Shown: positions 43,013 to 52,708 of the stretch, piece by piece | Layout: each line of letters starts with the position of its first letter | Position numbering within the stretch: the stretch's first letter is position 1 | Source: Kosakonia sacchari | Lineage (GTDB): Bacteria > Pseudomonadota > Gammaproteobacteria > Enterobacterales > Enterobacteriaceae | NCBI GenBank assembly: GCA_900109485.1 | Contig: FOAY01000001.1 | Location: 355,914 to 419,913, forward strand | Direction of reading: 5' to 3' | DNA: 64,000 nucleotides | Notes under the pieces: model-generated | Told to the model about the DNA's origin: nothing | What the model saw: the letters and a program-made list of their open reading frames with translations, nothing else | Databases searched by the model: none | Position numbers and translations under genes: made by a program

Positions 43013-46000
43013 TTATTCTCCTGATTTTTCTGTCGTTTCGCGCACTGCTTTGTACTCCTCCGGCACGGATGGGAATACGCGTCTGACCAGCACGAAGAAC
43101 ATAGGAACAAGGAAAATGGCCAACAAGGTGGCGGTGATTGTCCCCCCGATAATCCCCGTCCCGATGGCGATTCGGCTGTTAGCGCCGGCGCCGGTTGAGA
43201 TAGCCAGCGGCAGTACACCGGCGGTGAACGCCAGCGATGTCATGATGATCGGGCGTAAACGCGTGGTGGCCGCGTGAATCGCCGCCGCCACCAGGTTTTC
43301 GCCTCGCCGGTAGTTTTCCTCGGCGAATTCCACGATCAGGATCGCGTTCTTCGCCGACAGGCCGATGATGGTCAGCAGCGCCACCTGGAAGTAGACATCG
43401 TTCTCCAGCCCGCGCAGCGTGATGGCTAACAGGGAACCAAATACCCCGAGCGGAACCACCATCATGACGGAGAAGGGCACTGACCAGCTTTCATACAGCG
43501 CCGCCAGACAGAGGAAGACGACAATCAGCGAAATGCCATACAGCGACATCGCCTGGTTCCCGGACAGCCGTTCCTGGTAGGAGAGGTCGCTCCACGCATA
43601 GGTGGTGGCACCGGCTGGCAGGGCTTTTGCCAGTTTTTCCATCGTGTTCATCGCTTCCCCTGAACTGCTGCCAGGCGCGGATTGCCCCTGAATCTCATAG
43701 GAAGAGAGGCCGTTATAGCGGGAGAGTGCATCCGCGCCATAAATCCAGTGCGCAGAAGCAAACGACGAGAACGGCACCATGGTGCTGTTGCCATCGCTGT
43801 CGGTGCCGCGAACGAACCAGCTATCGATATCCTCCGGTTTACTGCGGAAGGCGGAATCCCCCTGGATGTAGACTTTTTTCACTCGTCCACGATCCGAGAA
43901 GTCATTCACATACGTTCCGCCGATGGCCGAACCGAGGGTGCTGTTGATATCGCTGACGGAGACCCCCAGCGACTGCGCTTTCACGTCATCCACATCGACC
44001 TGCACTTGCGGTAAGTCCGGCAGTGAGTTCGGGCGCACGCTGGAGAGCGTCGGATCCTTCGCCGCTTCGGCCAGCAACTGGTTACGCAGTTTCAGCAGCG
44101 TATCGCGGTCGGTGCCGCCGCGTGCCTGCAACTCAAAGGTGAAGCCGTTCGACTGGCCCAGGCCGCTTACTGACGGTGGCGTCAGCACGAAGATCTGCGC
44201 ATCACGGATCGAGGAGAGGTTCATCATCGCCCGCTTCGCGATCGTATCGGCGCTGTTCTCTGCGCCTTTACGCAGATCCCAGTTTTTCAGCGCGATAAAG
44301 CCCACCCCGGCGTTCTGCCCGCTACCCGCAAAGCTGAAGCCATCGACCAGCATGCTGACGTTGACGTTATCTTTCTCTTTGGTCTGGAAGTATTTCTGGA
44401 TCTCTTTACGCACTTCGAGGGTGCGGTTTTCCGTCGCACCGGGCGCCAGCGTGTACTGCACCATGATGTAGCCCTGGTCTTCGGTCGGCAGGAAGCCGGT
44501 CGGCAGACGCATATACATCACTGCGCAGCCGATCAACAGCACGCCGTACAGCGCCAGATAACGGCCCGGACCATGCAGGACTTTCGCCACGCGCTGGTGG
44601 TAACGCTCCTGTATTTTCTCGTAGCTGCGGTTGAACCAGCCGAAGAAACCTTTACCGGCATTTTCATGATTGTGCGGTTTCAGCAGCGTGGCGCACAGGG
44701 CAGGGGTGAGCGTTAACGCGATGATCACCGACAGCACCATTGACGAGACGATGGTGATGGAGAACTGGCGGTAAATCACCCCTGTGGAACCGCTGAAGAA
44801 GGTCATCGGCAGGAACACGGCGGAGAGCACCATGGCGATACCGATCAGCGCCGCCGTGATTTCCTTCATCGATTTCTCTGTCGCTTGCCGCGGCGGCAGC
44901 CCTTCCTCCCGCATTACGCGCTCGACGTTTTCCACCACCACGATGGCGTCATCGACCAACAAGCCGATGGCGAGCACTATCCCGAACATCGTCAGGGTGT
45001 TGATGGAGTAGCCGAAGGCCGCCAGCACGCCGAAAGTCCCCAGCAGAACCACCGGCACGGCAATCGCCGGGATCAAGGTGGTGCGCAGGTTTTGCAGGAA
45101 CAGGAACATCACCACCACCACAAGGGCGATCGCTTCGGCGAGGGTTTTCACCACTTCCTCAATGGAAATTTTGACGAAGTCGGTACTGTCGAGCGGATAG
45201 TCAATGGCGTAACCGGCAGGCATGGTACTGCGGAACTCATTGACGGTATTTTTAACGCGTTCCGCAGTGGATAACGCATTCGCACCGGAGGCCAACTGAA
45301 TGGCGATACCCGCAGCCGGGTGACCGTTGGCCAGCACGTTGGAACTGTAATCTTCGCTGCCCATTTCAACCCGGGCGACATCGCTTAAGCGGACAACGGA
45401 ACCGTCGGTTTTGGTTTTCACCACAATATTGCGGAACTGTTCCGGCGTTTGCAGACGCGAACGTGAACGCACGGTGGCGACCAGTTGCTGCTCACCGCTG
45501 GCCGGTTGCGCGCCTAACTGCCCGGATGAGACCTGGGTGTTCTGGTTTTCCAGCGCGGTTTCCACATCGGAAGGCATCAGCGAGTAAGCGGCCAGCTTGT
45601 TCGGGTCCATCCAGATACGCATGGCATATTCCGAACCAAACACCTGCACGCGACCCACGCCATTAACGCGCGCCAGCACATCTTCCATGTTACTGACCAG
45701 GTAGTCAGAGACATCCGAAGAGGTACTTTTGTTGGTCTTGTCATACAGCGCCATGACCAGCAGGAAGTCGCTTTGCGCTTTCTCCACGGTCACGCCTTGC
45801 GAGGTGACCGCATCCGGTAAGCGGCTTTCCGCCTGCTGGACTTTGTTCTGCACCTGCACCTGCGCAATATCCGGGTCAGTACCCTGCTGGAAGGTGACGG
45901 TGATTCTGACCTGGCCCGTGGACGCGGTACTGGAGGAGGAGAAATAGAGCATGCCGTCCAGACCGGTCAGCTGCTGTTCAATCACCTGCGTTACGCTGCT

Positions 46001-46177
46001 TTCCAGGGTTTCCGCAGACGCACCGGTATAGGTGGCCGAGATCCTGACCTGCGGCGGCGCAACATCGGGGTACTGCGCAATCGGCAGGTTATTAATGCTG
46101 ATAATGCCAAGCAGCATAATGACAATCGAGATGACCCAGGCAAAGACCGGGCGACGGATGAAAAACTGAGACAGCAT
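43013..46177 (-). CDS. AcrB/MexB-family RND multidrug efflux pump
   Basis: The 1054-residue protein has the full HAE1-RND layout: SQFFIRRPVFAWVISIVIML at the start, the proton-relay Asp pair in LAIGLLVDDAIVVVENVERVM near residue 407, periplasmic loops of normal size, and LYESWSVPFSVMMVVPLGVFG before the last membrane cluster. It drives export of lipophilic drugs from the inner membrane and periplasm. It lies two bases after the adaptor gene and one base before the outer-membrane factor gene. The A-B-C order with a dedicated channel resembles the eefABC operon of Enterobacter and Klebsiella, but I cannot confirm that name. Confidence 0.96.
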   Translation of the reverse strand: MLSQFFIRRPVFAWVISIVIMLLGIISINNLPIAQYPDVAPPQVRISATYTGASAETLESSVTQVIEQQLTGLDGMLYFSSSSTASTGQVRITVTFQQGTDPDIAQVQVQNKVQQAESRLPDAVTSQGVTVEKAQSDFLLVMALYDKTNKSTSSDVSDYLVSNMEDVLARVNGVGRVQVFGSEYAMRIWMDPNKLAAYSLMPSDVETALENQNTQVSSGQLGAQPASGEQQLVATVRSRSRLQTPEQFRNIVVKTKTDGSVVRLSDVARVEMGSEDYSSNVLANGHPAAGIAIQLASGANALSTAERVKNTVNEFRSTMPAGYAIDYPLDSTDFVKISIEEVVKTLAEAIALVVVVMFLFLQNLRTTLIPAIAVPVVLLGTFGVLAAFGYSINTLTMFGIVLAIGLLVDDAIVVVENVERVMREEGLPPRQATEKSMKEITAALIGIAMVLSAVFLPMTFFSGSTGVIYRQFSITIVSSMVLSVIIALTLTPALCATLLKPHNHENAGKGFFGWFNRSYEKIQERYHQRVAKVLHGPGRYLALYGVLLIGCAVMYMRLPTGFLPTEDQGYIMVQYTLAPGATENRTLEVRKEIQKYFQTKEKDNVNVSMLVDGFSFAGSGQNAGVGFIALKNWDLRKGAENSADTIAKRAMMNLSSIRDAQIFVLTPPSVSGLGQSNGFTFELQARGGTDRDTLLKLRNQLLAEAAKDPTLSSVRPNSLPDLPQVQVDVDDVKAQSLGVSVSDINSTLGSAIGGTYVNDFSDRGRVKKVYIQGDSAFRSKPEDIDSWFVRGTDSDGNSTMVPFSSFASAHWIYGADALSRYNGLSSYEIQGQSAPGSSSGEAMNTMEKLAKALPAGATTYAWSDLSYQERLSGNQAMSLYGISLIVVFLCLAALYESWSVPFSVMMVVPLGVFGSLLAITLRGLENDVYFQVALLTIIGLSAKNAILIVEFAEENYRRGENLVAAAIHAATTRLRPIIMTSLAFTAGVLPLAISTGAGANSRIAIGTGIIGGTITATLLAIFLVPMFFVLVRRVFPSVPEEYKAVRETTEKSGE

Positions 46178-46179
46178 GA

Positions 46180-47319
46180 TTACTTCCCTCCGTTTCCATC
46201 ACTGGATTCGGTAGCGCCGACTTCCACCGCTTTCACTGTCATGCCCGCCTGCACTTTGCTGGTGCCTTCGGTGATTAACCGGTCGCCGCTTTGTAGCCCG
46301 TTGGTGATCAGCCATTTATTGCCGATCACCCGGTCGGTAACCACCTCGCGGCTTTCCACTTTATTCTCTTTATTCACCACCAGCGCAGAGCCGTTGCCTT
46401 TGGCATCGCGCGTGATCCCTTGCTGCGGCGCAAGGATCGCTTCGCTGCGCACGCCGTTACTGACGGTGGCGCGCACAAACATGCCCGGCAGCAAATCGTG
46501 TTCCGGGTTCGGGAAGACGGCGCGCAGCGTTACGCTGCCGGTGGACTCATCAACCGAGACTTCGGTCAGCTCCAGTTTACCGGGATGCTGATACTGGCTG
46601 CCGTCTTCCAGCGTCACGGTAACGGGAACCGTATTGTCGCTGCTCTGCAACTGCTGTTTTTTCAGTTTCAGCAGTTGCGTGCTCGATTGCGTCAAATCGA
46701 CGTAAATCGGATCAAGCGTGCGGATGGTTGCCAGCGCCGTGGTCTGGCTGGCGGTGACCAGCGCGCCAGGCGTAACGGAGGAAATACCAATGCGGCCGGA
46801 AATCGGCGCTCTGACTTTGGTGTAACCGAGGTTGATTTTGGCGCTCTCCACGGCGGCGCGATACTGCGCGACGGAAGCTACGTTTTGTTTGTAGGTGGCC
46901 ATTGCGTCATCCGCATCCTGACGCGATACGCCATTCTCTTTCACCAGCGCGGCATAACGCTCGGCTTTCAGTTTGCTGCTGTTAACAATCGCCACTGCAT
47001 TCTGTAACTGGGCGACGGCTTCATCGTAGCTTGCCTGGTAGGTTGCCGGGTCAATCTCGTATAACACCTGGCCCGCGACAACATCGTCTCCTTCTTTAAA
47101 TAACCGTTTCTTGATGATGCCTTCGACTTGTGGGCGAACATCAGAAACCATGGTACCAGTGACGCGCCCTGTCAGGTCACTGAATAGTGTTACCGGTTCG
47201 GCCTTCAGCGTGACCACGCCAACCTGGGCTGTCATCGCACCTGCATTCGTTTCCGGTTTTTGGTCGCAGGCGACAATCAGACATGCCAGCACGGCCACCA
47301 TTATTCTTTTCAATGCCAT
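46180..47319 (-). CDS. RND efflux periplasmic adaptor (membrane fusion protein)
   Basis: The 379-residue lipoprotein has a lipobox (CLIVAC), then the adaptor pattern: PQVEGIIKKRLFKEGDDVVAGQVLYEIDPATYQ, a coiled-coil hairpin, YTKVRAPISGRIGISSVTPGALVTA and a beta-barrel part. It links the inner pump to the outer channel. The start ATG at 47319 has a GAGG site seven bases upstream; the frame opens at a TTG two codons earlier. It heads the three-gene operon, and a palindromic operator overlaps its leader. Confidence 0.95.
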   Translation of the reverse strand: MALKRIMVAVLACLIVACDQKPETNAGAMTAQVGVVTLKAEPVTLFSDLTGRVTGTMVSDVRPQVEGIIKKRLFKEGDDVVAGQVLYEIDPATYQASYDEAVAQLQNAVAIVNSSKLKAERYAALVKENGVSRQDADDAMATYKQNVASVAQYRAAVESAKINLGYTKVRAPISGRIGISSVTPGALVTASQTTALATIRTLDPIYVDLTQSSTQLLKLKKQQLQSSDNTVPVTVTLEDGSQYQHPGKLELTEVSVDESTGSVTLRAVFPNPEHDLLPGMFVRATVSNGVRSEAILAPQQGITRDAKGNGSALVVNKENKVESREVVTDRVIGNKWLITNGLQSGDRLITEGTSKVQAGMTVKAVEVGATESSDGNGGK

Positions 47320-47333
47320 TTGCAAACCTCAGT

Positions 47334-47347
47334 AATGAACGTTCATT
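47334..47347. promoter_or_regulatory. Palindromic operator in the efflux operon leader
   Basis: AATGAACGTTCATT is a perfect 14-bp palindrome 14 bases upstream of the adaptor start codon (minus strand). TGAACGTTCA cores of this kind are common TetR-family operators. The TetR proteins at 40471 and 39905 are the local candidates to bind it. Confidence 0.6.
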
Positions 47348-47542
47348 CTCATGTGGGAGGATAGCAAACAGAAGGCGAAAAAATATACGAGGAAAAGTGA
47401 AGATATAAAGGATATTTGCTTACAGGCGGATACGTTTAAGGTGCTAAACCCATGAAAAGAGTGCGTGAAATTTCGAATGAAAGGCGAAGCTGCGATCAGC
47501 GGCCAGAGAGAAAATGCGGCGCAGCGCGCGCCGCAAAGGGTG

Positions 47543-48304
47543 TTATTCGAGATCGCGGAAGTTGCCGAGCCGGTAGCCGCGTTCGGCAATCGCGTATTTC
47601 AGCGACAGCGAGGTCAGCACCTCCAGTTCGGTTAAACGCGGGTAGCAATAGCTGCTCTGGCGGATGATATTATCGACAAACGCCGGGTGGCACATCATCT
47701 CCAGCGAATCCTCGCCGCGCGCGGCTGAGGCATCCAGCTCCTGCAAAAAGAGCGCGTCAGAAATCGCCTCTCCATAAAAGCCGCTGCTGAAACCCTCTGT
47801 ACTGCGAAGCCCAACCGGCAAATCGCTGGCGGGTAATAGCGCCGGGCGATCGAGGCGCAGCGGCAGCCCGCGCGCGGCGGCAAACTGCGCCACAATCGGC
47901 AAGATCTGCGGGATCATATGCACATGATGATGGCTGTCCAGATGCGTCGGTTCACGGCCAAAAAGCGCGACAAAGCGCTGGTACTGGCTCTCCAGTTCTT
48001 CGGCGATTTCTGCGTGCGGTAGCGTATCGGCTTCGGCCATTTGCCAGAGCCATTTCCCCAGTTCGCCCTGCCGGGCAAGGGAGGGCATTGGCGTTAAAGG
48101 CTGGCCCAGCGTCAGTACAAAGTGCATACCTACCGCAAGAGCGGGCCATTCACGGCTCAGCTGCGCCGCATGCGCAATCGCCGCGCCGTTGACCAGCGCG
48201 GTCGTGGATGTCACCACGCCGTGACGAAAGCTCTCGACAATGCCGTAGTTTTGCCCTTTGCTGAGACCAAAATCATCGGCGTTAACAATCAATAAGCGTT
48301 CCAT
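47543..48304 (-). CDS. chbG: Chito-oligosaccharide deacetylase ChbG
   Basis: The 253-residue protein is a YdjC/ChbG-type metal-dependent deacetylase: [15 protein letters not shown] at the start supplies the Asp pair, and [14 protein letters not shown] near residue 121 supplies the His ligands. ChbG removes one acetyl group from phosphorylated chitobiose or chitotriose, which is needed both for induction through ChbR and for cleavage by ChbF. It lies nine bases after chbF and closes the operon. Confidence 0.95.
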   Translation of the reverse strand: MERLLIVNADDFGLSKGQNYGIVESFRHGVVTSTTALVNGAAIAHAAQLSREWPALAVGMHFVLTLGQPLTPMPSLARQGELGKWLWQMAEADTLPHAEIAEELESQYQRFVALFGREPTHLDSHHHVHMIPQILPIVAQFAAARGLPLRLDRPALLPASDLPVGLRSTEGFSSGFYGEAISDALFLQELDASAARGEDSLEMMCHPAFVDNIIRQSSYCYPRLTELEVLTSLSLKYAIAERGYRLGNFRDLE

Positions 48305-48313
48305 AGCCGTCCC

Positions 48314-49669
48314 TTAATGCTGTGACGCTTTCAGTTTGCCGATGCACTCAGCAAAGTTGGGCAGCCACTTTTCATGCGCCAGCAGCATTTCACGCGCCAG
48401 CCGTTCCGCATCATGATCCGAATGCACCAGCGGGCTGAGATTGAGCGCCAGCAGCACATCGTTAAACTCACCGCTCAGCGCCGCCTTGCTGGCCGCCACT
48501 TCGAAACCTTTAATGGTGTGAATCAGCCCAAGCACTTTTTCGTCAAACTGCGTCACGCGCGGATGGGGCGTTGCGCCGTTGCGCCCGAGAATGCAGGTCA
48601 TCTCGACCGCCCACTCCGGCGGAATATTTTTTACGTGCCCGTGATGCGGGATGTTCACATAGTGTTCGGCCTGCTTATCGTTATAGATGGCGTTAATCAC
48701 TTCACAGGCGGCATCGGAGTAGTACGCGCCGCCGCGCTGCTCCAGCTCCTTCGGCTTCTCTTTGAGCGCCGGATCTTTATAAAGCTCAAACAGTTGCTTC
48801 TCAACCTGCTGCACCACCTGCGCCCGCGCGCCGCCTTTGTAATATTCGCCCATCTCAATCGCCAGCATCTCTTTCTGCTTGAAGTAGTAAAGCAGGTAAG
48901 AGCAGGGCAGCAGATTGAGCGCGCGAATTAACCCTTCGCTAAACGGCAGGTCGAAAATGTTCTTCACCGTCGAGGCTTTCAGCCTGCCGGACGCGACGCC
49001 GTCGAGCAGTTCGGCAAAGCGCGAGGTGCCGTTGACCAGCACATCTTTGATAAACACCATATGGTTGAGGCCAAACAGATCGATCGCCAGCGTGTCGCTG
49101 TCGGCAAGGTTCAGCACATCGCGGATAAACATTTTCATGCCGATGGGAATATTGCATACGCCAATAAAACGTTTAAAACCGGTATGGCGATAAACGGCTT
49201 CGGTAACCATTCCTGCCGGGTTGGTGAAATTGATAACCCACGCGTTCGGGCAAATCGCTTCCACATCTTTAATAATGTCGAAAATCACCGGAATGGTGCG
49301 TAGCCCTTTAAACAAGCCGCCCGCGCCGTTAGTCTCCTGCCCCAGATAACCGTGGCTGAGCGGAATACGCTCATCGAGTTCGCGCGCTTTCAACTGGCCG
49401 ACGCGCAATTGTGTGGTGACAAAATCCGCGCCCTGCAATGCTTCCCGGCGGTTCAGCGTTTTATAGACTTTCAGCGGTACACCCGCTTTTTCCACCATGC
49501 GCTGGCAGAGAGCAAAAATAATATCCAGCTTCTCTTGCCCCTCTTCGACATCAACCAGCCATAATTCAGAAACCGGTAATTCATGGTAGCGCTTAATAAA
49601 ACCTTCCAGTAATTCCGGGGTGTAACTGCTCCCGCCGCCAATGGTGACGACTTTTAATTTCTGGCTCAT
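48314..49669 (-). CDS. chbF: 6-phospho-chitobiase/beta-glucosidase ChbF (GH4)
   Basis: The 451-residue enzyme belongs to glycoside hydrolase family 4, which uses NAD and a divalent metal: VVTIGGGSSYTPELLEGF is the NAD site, TTQLRVGQLKARELDERIPLSHGYLGQETNGAGG and VCNIPIGMK carry the metal and substrate residues. It splits monodeacetylated diacetylchitobiose-6-phosphate and phosphorylated cellobiose. The start MSQKLKVV has a GGGAG site. It lies between chbR and chbG as in E. coli. Confidence 0.95.
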   Translation of the reverse strand: MSQKLKVVTIGGGSSYTPELLEGFIKRYHELPVSELWLVDVEEGQEKLDIIFALCQRMVEKAGVPLKVYKTLNRREALQGADFVTTQLRVGQLKARELDERIPLSHGYLGQETNGAGGLFKGLRTIPVIFDIIKDVEAICPNAWVINFTNPAGMVTEAVYRHTGFKRFIGVCNIPIGMKMFIRDVLNLADSDTLAIDLFGLNHMVFIKDVLVNGTSRFAELLDGVASGRLKASTVKNIFDLPFSEGLIRALNLLPCSYLLYYFKQKEMLAIEMGEYYKGGARAQVVQQVEKQLFELYKDPALKEKPKELEQRGGAYYSDAACEVINAIYNDKQAEHYVNIPHHGHVKNIPPEWAVEMTCILGRNGATPHPRVTQFDEKVLGLIHTIKGFEVAASKAALSGEFNDVLLALNLSPLVHSDHDAERLAREMLLAHEKWLPNFAECIGKLKASQH

Positions 49670-49728
49670 AAATTCTCCCTTGAATTCGGTCATGAAGGAC
49701 GGCGGGCAATGAAAAGCGCCCGTCACCG

Positions 49729-50568
49729 TTACTGATTGATTTCCGTTAATCGCTTGCGATAGTTATTGGGCGTAAATGAGGTCATTTTTTTGAAGGTTTT
49801 AATAAACAAGCTGGGGCTGCTGTAGCCGGCCTCCCAGGCAATATCCGTCACCGAATAGTTGGTCATTTCCAGCTGCTTTTTCGCAAAATCGATGCGGATT
49901 TCATTAATAATCTGCATCGGTGTTTTGCGGTAATAGCGGCGGGTGGCGCGGGTCAAATACTCCTGGGATTTGCCAGCCAACTGGATCATATTTTCCAGCG
50001 CATTTTCGCCAAACTGCGTTTTATCATGCATCGTTTCGACGGTGCTTTTCAGCCACTGTGGAACGTCATCCATGACCGGCTCTTCACGGTAGTGGCGCAG
50101 CCGGTTAATCACGTAGAAGGTGACGGCTTCGATAAATTCATCCAGCCCGTTTTCGCGAAAATTCAGCGAGGCGATAACCGTTTCGACATAGGCCATGAAA
50201 GCATGGCTGGTGCGATAGGCCTGCGAAGCGACAAAGCAGAAGGGCAGCAGCGCCAGATAGTGCTGTTCAAAGAACGGCTTGCTGATGCCGACATTCAGAA
50301 TGCGCGTCGCGCCGAACGCGTAAAAACTCTGGTGGTGCGAGCCGAGCGGGATAAACACAAAATCGCCGCGCTCCAGCAGCACGCGTTTCCCGTTGATCAC
50401 CTGGTAGTAACGGCCGGTGAGAACCAGCGTAAATTCATAGTAATCATGCTGATGCAGCCCGCTCGCGCTCTCGGTTTTGTTGTAGATAAACACGTGGAAA
50501 TTTTTACCGTTGAAGAGCTGCTGCTCGCGAACCGTTTTAATTCCCTGCGTGTTGATCTGTGGCTGCAT
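49729..50568 (-). CDS. chbR: AraC-family regulator of the chb operon
   Basis: The 279-residue protein has an N-terminal cupin ([45 protein letters not shown]) and a C-terminal AraC HTH ([37 protein letters not shown]). In E. coli ChbR represses chb without substrate and activates it with phosphorylated, monodeacetylated chitobiose. Here it directly follows chbC, where chbA would be expected. The start has an AAGGAG site. Confidence 0.94.
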   Translation of the reverse strand: MQPQINTQGIKTVREQQLFNGKNFHVFIYNKTESASGLHQHDYYEFTLVLTGRYYQVINGKRVLLERGDFVFIPLGSHHQSFYAFGATRILNVGISKPFFEQHYLALLPFCFVASQAYRTSHAFMAYVETVIASLNFRENGLDEFIEAVTFYVINRLRHYREEPVMDDVPQWLKSTVETMHDKTQFGENALENMIQLAGKSQEYLTRATRRYYRKTPMQIINEIRIDFAKKQLEMTNYSVTDIAWEAGYSSPSLFIKTFKKMTSFTPNNYRKRLTEINQ

Positions 50569-50594
50569 GGTTAACTCCTTACGCGTTTTACATC

Positions 50595-50631
50595 GGGCGG
50601 TGGCTTAAGGACTTTCCTCAAGCCACCGCCC
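50595..50631 (-). other. Long perfect hairpin at the chbC-chbR junction
   Basis: GGGCGGTGGCTT (50595-50606) and AAGCCACCGCCC (50620-50631) form a 12-bp perfect stem with a further AGG/CCT pair in the loop. It begins five bases after the chbC stop on the minus strand and has no T run. It may protect the upstream mRNA or lower expression of chbR-F-G, and it sits exactly where chbA is missing. Confidence 0.7.
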
Positions 50632-50636
50632 AGGCT

Positions 50637-51995
50637 TCAGAACTTCAGCGCCGCGGCGATATCTTCTTCGTTCTCTTCCTGCTCAATCACGTTCTGCGCT
50701 TTGTTGGCGACCACCACAAAAGGCAGGTACACCAGCGTGGCAATCACTAAGTTGAAGAGTGCGAGCAGTAGCGCGGCGATACTGCCGTTGGTATTGAAGA
50801 AAGCGCCCAGCCCGGTTGGCATCGTCCACGGTGCGATGTTGGTAATGGGTGGAATAATGCCGCTGTAATAGGCCAGCAGGGTGATGGCAGCGAGGATCGG
50901 CTGCACCAGAATAAACGGGATAAACATCACCGGGTTCATGATAATCGGCAGGCCGAACAGAATCGGTTCGTTAATCTGGAACAGGCCGGAAGGCAGCGCC
51001 AGTTTTGCCACCTGGCGATAATCCGCCCGCCGGGAGGCGAAGAAGATGGCGATAATCAGCCCGAGCGTCGCGCCGCTGCCGCCGAGAAAGATGTAGGAAT
51101 CCAGCATCGGCTTGGCCCAGACATGGAACGTCTTTCCAGCGGCCAGCGCCGCATCGACGGAGCCGTACTGCTGATAAACAGCGATATTTTCCAGCGCCCA
51201 CGGCGTCATAATGCCGCTGTCCAGCGCGGTCAGCGCCAGCGAACCGTGAATACCAAAGAACCACAGCAGCGGCACAAACAGCACGTACACCCAGCCGACA
51301 ATGCTGCCGAGCGACGCCAGCGGCGTGGAGATGGTATCCATAATCAGCTGGTGGAAGTTGGTGCCGAAATGCGTCAGCGCCCAGGCGACAATGCCCATCA
51401 GCGACAGAATAATAAAGCCGGGGATCAACGCGGAAAACGAACGCGCCACCGAAGCGGGCACGCTCTCCGGCAAGGTAATCACCCAGTTGCGCCGCACAAT
51501 AAAGGTAAACAATTCGGCGACCACCAGGCCAATAATCATCCCGGAAATAATATTCGCCCCGCCTAACCAGTTTGCGCCAACGGCATACGCTTCGCCGACG
51601 CTATAAGGCGTGACGGTCATAAAAGCGGCAATGGATAATAATCCGGCGGCCAGCGCATCGACTTTGCGTTCTTCCGCCAGCGCCATACCAATAAAGAACG
51701 GCGCCATTAACGACATAATGCCCAGCGTGCCGTTATAAACGTTGCCGCCAATGCCTTTTAAACCGTTGAGCGTTTCAATGGTCGAGGCATCCAGGCGAAT
51801 GCCTAACGAATAGAAAAACGATCCTTCGCCAAAACTTAAAAATACGTTATTAATTAATACAAACATCGCGCCCGCGAGCGTTAATGGCATTAAACGAATA
51901 AAGCCATTTTTAATCGCATTAACGTGAGGCTGCTTTCCTAATTTAACCGCAAAAGGCAGAAGTATCTTTTCAAGTGAAGCAATCGCATTACTCAT
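50637..51995 (-). CDS. chbC: PTS N,N'-diacetylchitobiose/cellobiose permease IIC
   Basis: The 452-residue membrane protein is a Lac/Cel-type [43 protein letters not shown] at the start, about ten hydrophobic segments, and [24 protein letters not shown] with the conserved NEP(I/V)xFG motif. It imports and phosphorylates chitobiose with IIA and IIB. chbB lies 73 bases upstream. The IIA gene chbA is not found downstream. Confidence 0.95.
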   Translation of the reverse strand: MSNAIASLEKILLPFAVKLGKQPHVNAIKNGFIRLMPLTLAGAMFVLINNVFLSFGEGSFFYSLGIRLDASTIETLNGLKGIGGNVYNGTLGIMSLMAPFFIGMALAEERKVDALAAGLLSIAAFMTVTPYSVGEAYAVGANWLGGANIISGMIIGLVVAELFTFIVRRNWVITLPESVPASVARSFSALIPGFIILSLMGIVAWALTHFGTNFHQLIMDTISTPLASLGSIVGWVYVLFVPLLWFFGIHGSLALTALDSGIMTPWALENIAVYQQYGSVDAALAAGKTFHVWAKPMLDSYIFLGGSGATLGLIIAIFFASRRADYRQVAKLALPSGLFQINEPILFGLPIIMNPVMFIPFILVQPILAAITLLAYYSGIIPPITNIAPWTMPTGLGAFFNTNGSIAALLLALFNLVIATLVYLPFVVVANKAQNVIEQEENEEDIAAALKF

Positions 51996-52068
51996 AGAAA
52001 AATACCCTTAAATACCGCAATAGGTTATTGCGGCGCAGTGTGAGGGAATAACTCAGTAATAAGAGAAT

Positions 52069-52392
52069 TTAATGATTGGCGGCGGCTTGTTTAATGGCGG
52101 CGACGGCCGCTTTCAGCACGCCCAGACCATCGACTTTGCCGTACAGCAGCGAGTCGATCACTTCGACCGGTTTATTCGGCAGCAACTGTTGAATGTCCGC
52201 TAATTTCCACGCAATTTGCGGGCCGAGCAATACCACATCCGCCTGCGGCCCTTTTTCTGCGGCCAGAGACTCAGAAAATGCTTCAATAATGACCGGTACT
52301 TCATATTTTTCCGCCTGCGCACGCATCTTTGACACCAGCAGCGACGTTGACATACCCGCTGAACAAAACAGATAAATACGTTTTTTTTCCAT
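52069..52392 (-). CDS. chbB: PTS chitobiose/cellobiose-specific IIB
   Basis: The 107-residue protein is a Lac/Cel-type [22 protein letters not shown] with the phospho-accepting Cys near residue 8, and [22 protein letters not shown] later. It passes phosphate from IIA to the sugar during transport by IIC. The start [13 protein letters not shown] is chosen by family length; the frame is open 42 codons upstream without homology. It is the first gene of the operon. Confidence 0.95.
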   Translation of the reverse strand: MEKKRIYLFCSAGMSTSLLVSKMRAQAEKYEVPVIIEAFSESLAAEKGPQADVVLLGPQIAWKLADIQQLLPNKPVEVIDSLLYGKVDGLGVLKAAVAAIKQAAANH

Positions 52393-52674
52393 CATGCGCC
52401 CCTCAATGTGCGATTCTCTGTCGGCCAGATCCGATGCAGGCTGCGTTAGGGCTTCCTGCAATGGCTGCCCCGCGAAGCGGGAGGACTTTTTTCTGTATCC
52501 AAAACAAGTATACGGCACGCGTCTGGCTTAGGATATTTCTCAACTTGCCAAAATTGTCTGTGGTTGACCTGGCGCTATGTTCATCTTCACAGTTTGAGGA
52601 ATTAGCGGGTGGGAAATTTGCGACAGGGGAAGTGCAGGAAAGAAATTCAATACCCGCGGAAACATGTTGATGGG
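52393..52674 (-). promoter_or_regulatory. Promoter region of the chb operon
   Basis: This stretch lies between the porin terminator and chbB and must contain the chb promoter. I could not identify CRP, NagC or ChbR sites with confidence by eye. No gene is seen in it. Confidence 0.45.
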
Positions 52675-52702
52675 GAAAAACCCCCGCACCGGCGCGCGGG
52701 GG
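52675..52702 (-). terminator. Terminator of the porin gene
   Basis: On the minus strand CCCCCGC...GCGGGGG is followed by TTTTT, seven bases after the porin stop codon. It separates the porin transcript from the chb operon. Confidence 0.9.
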
Positions 52703-52708
52703 CGAGGA

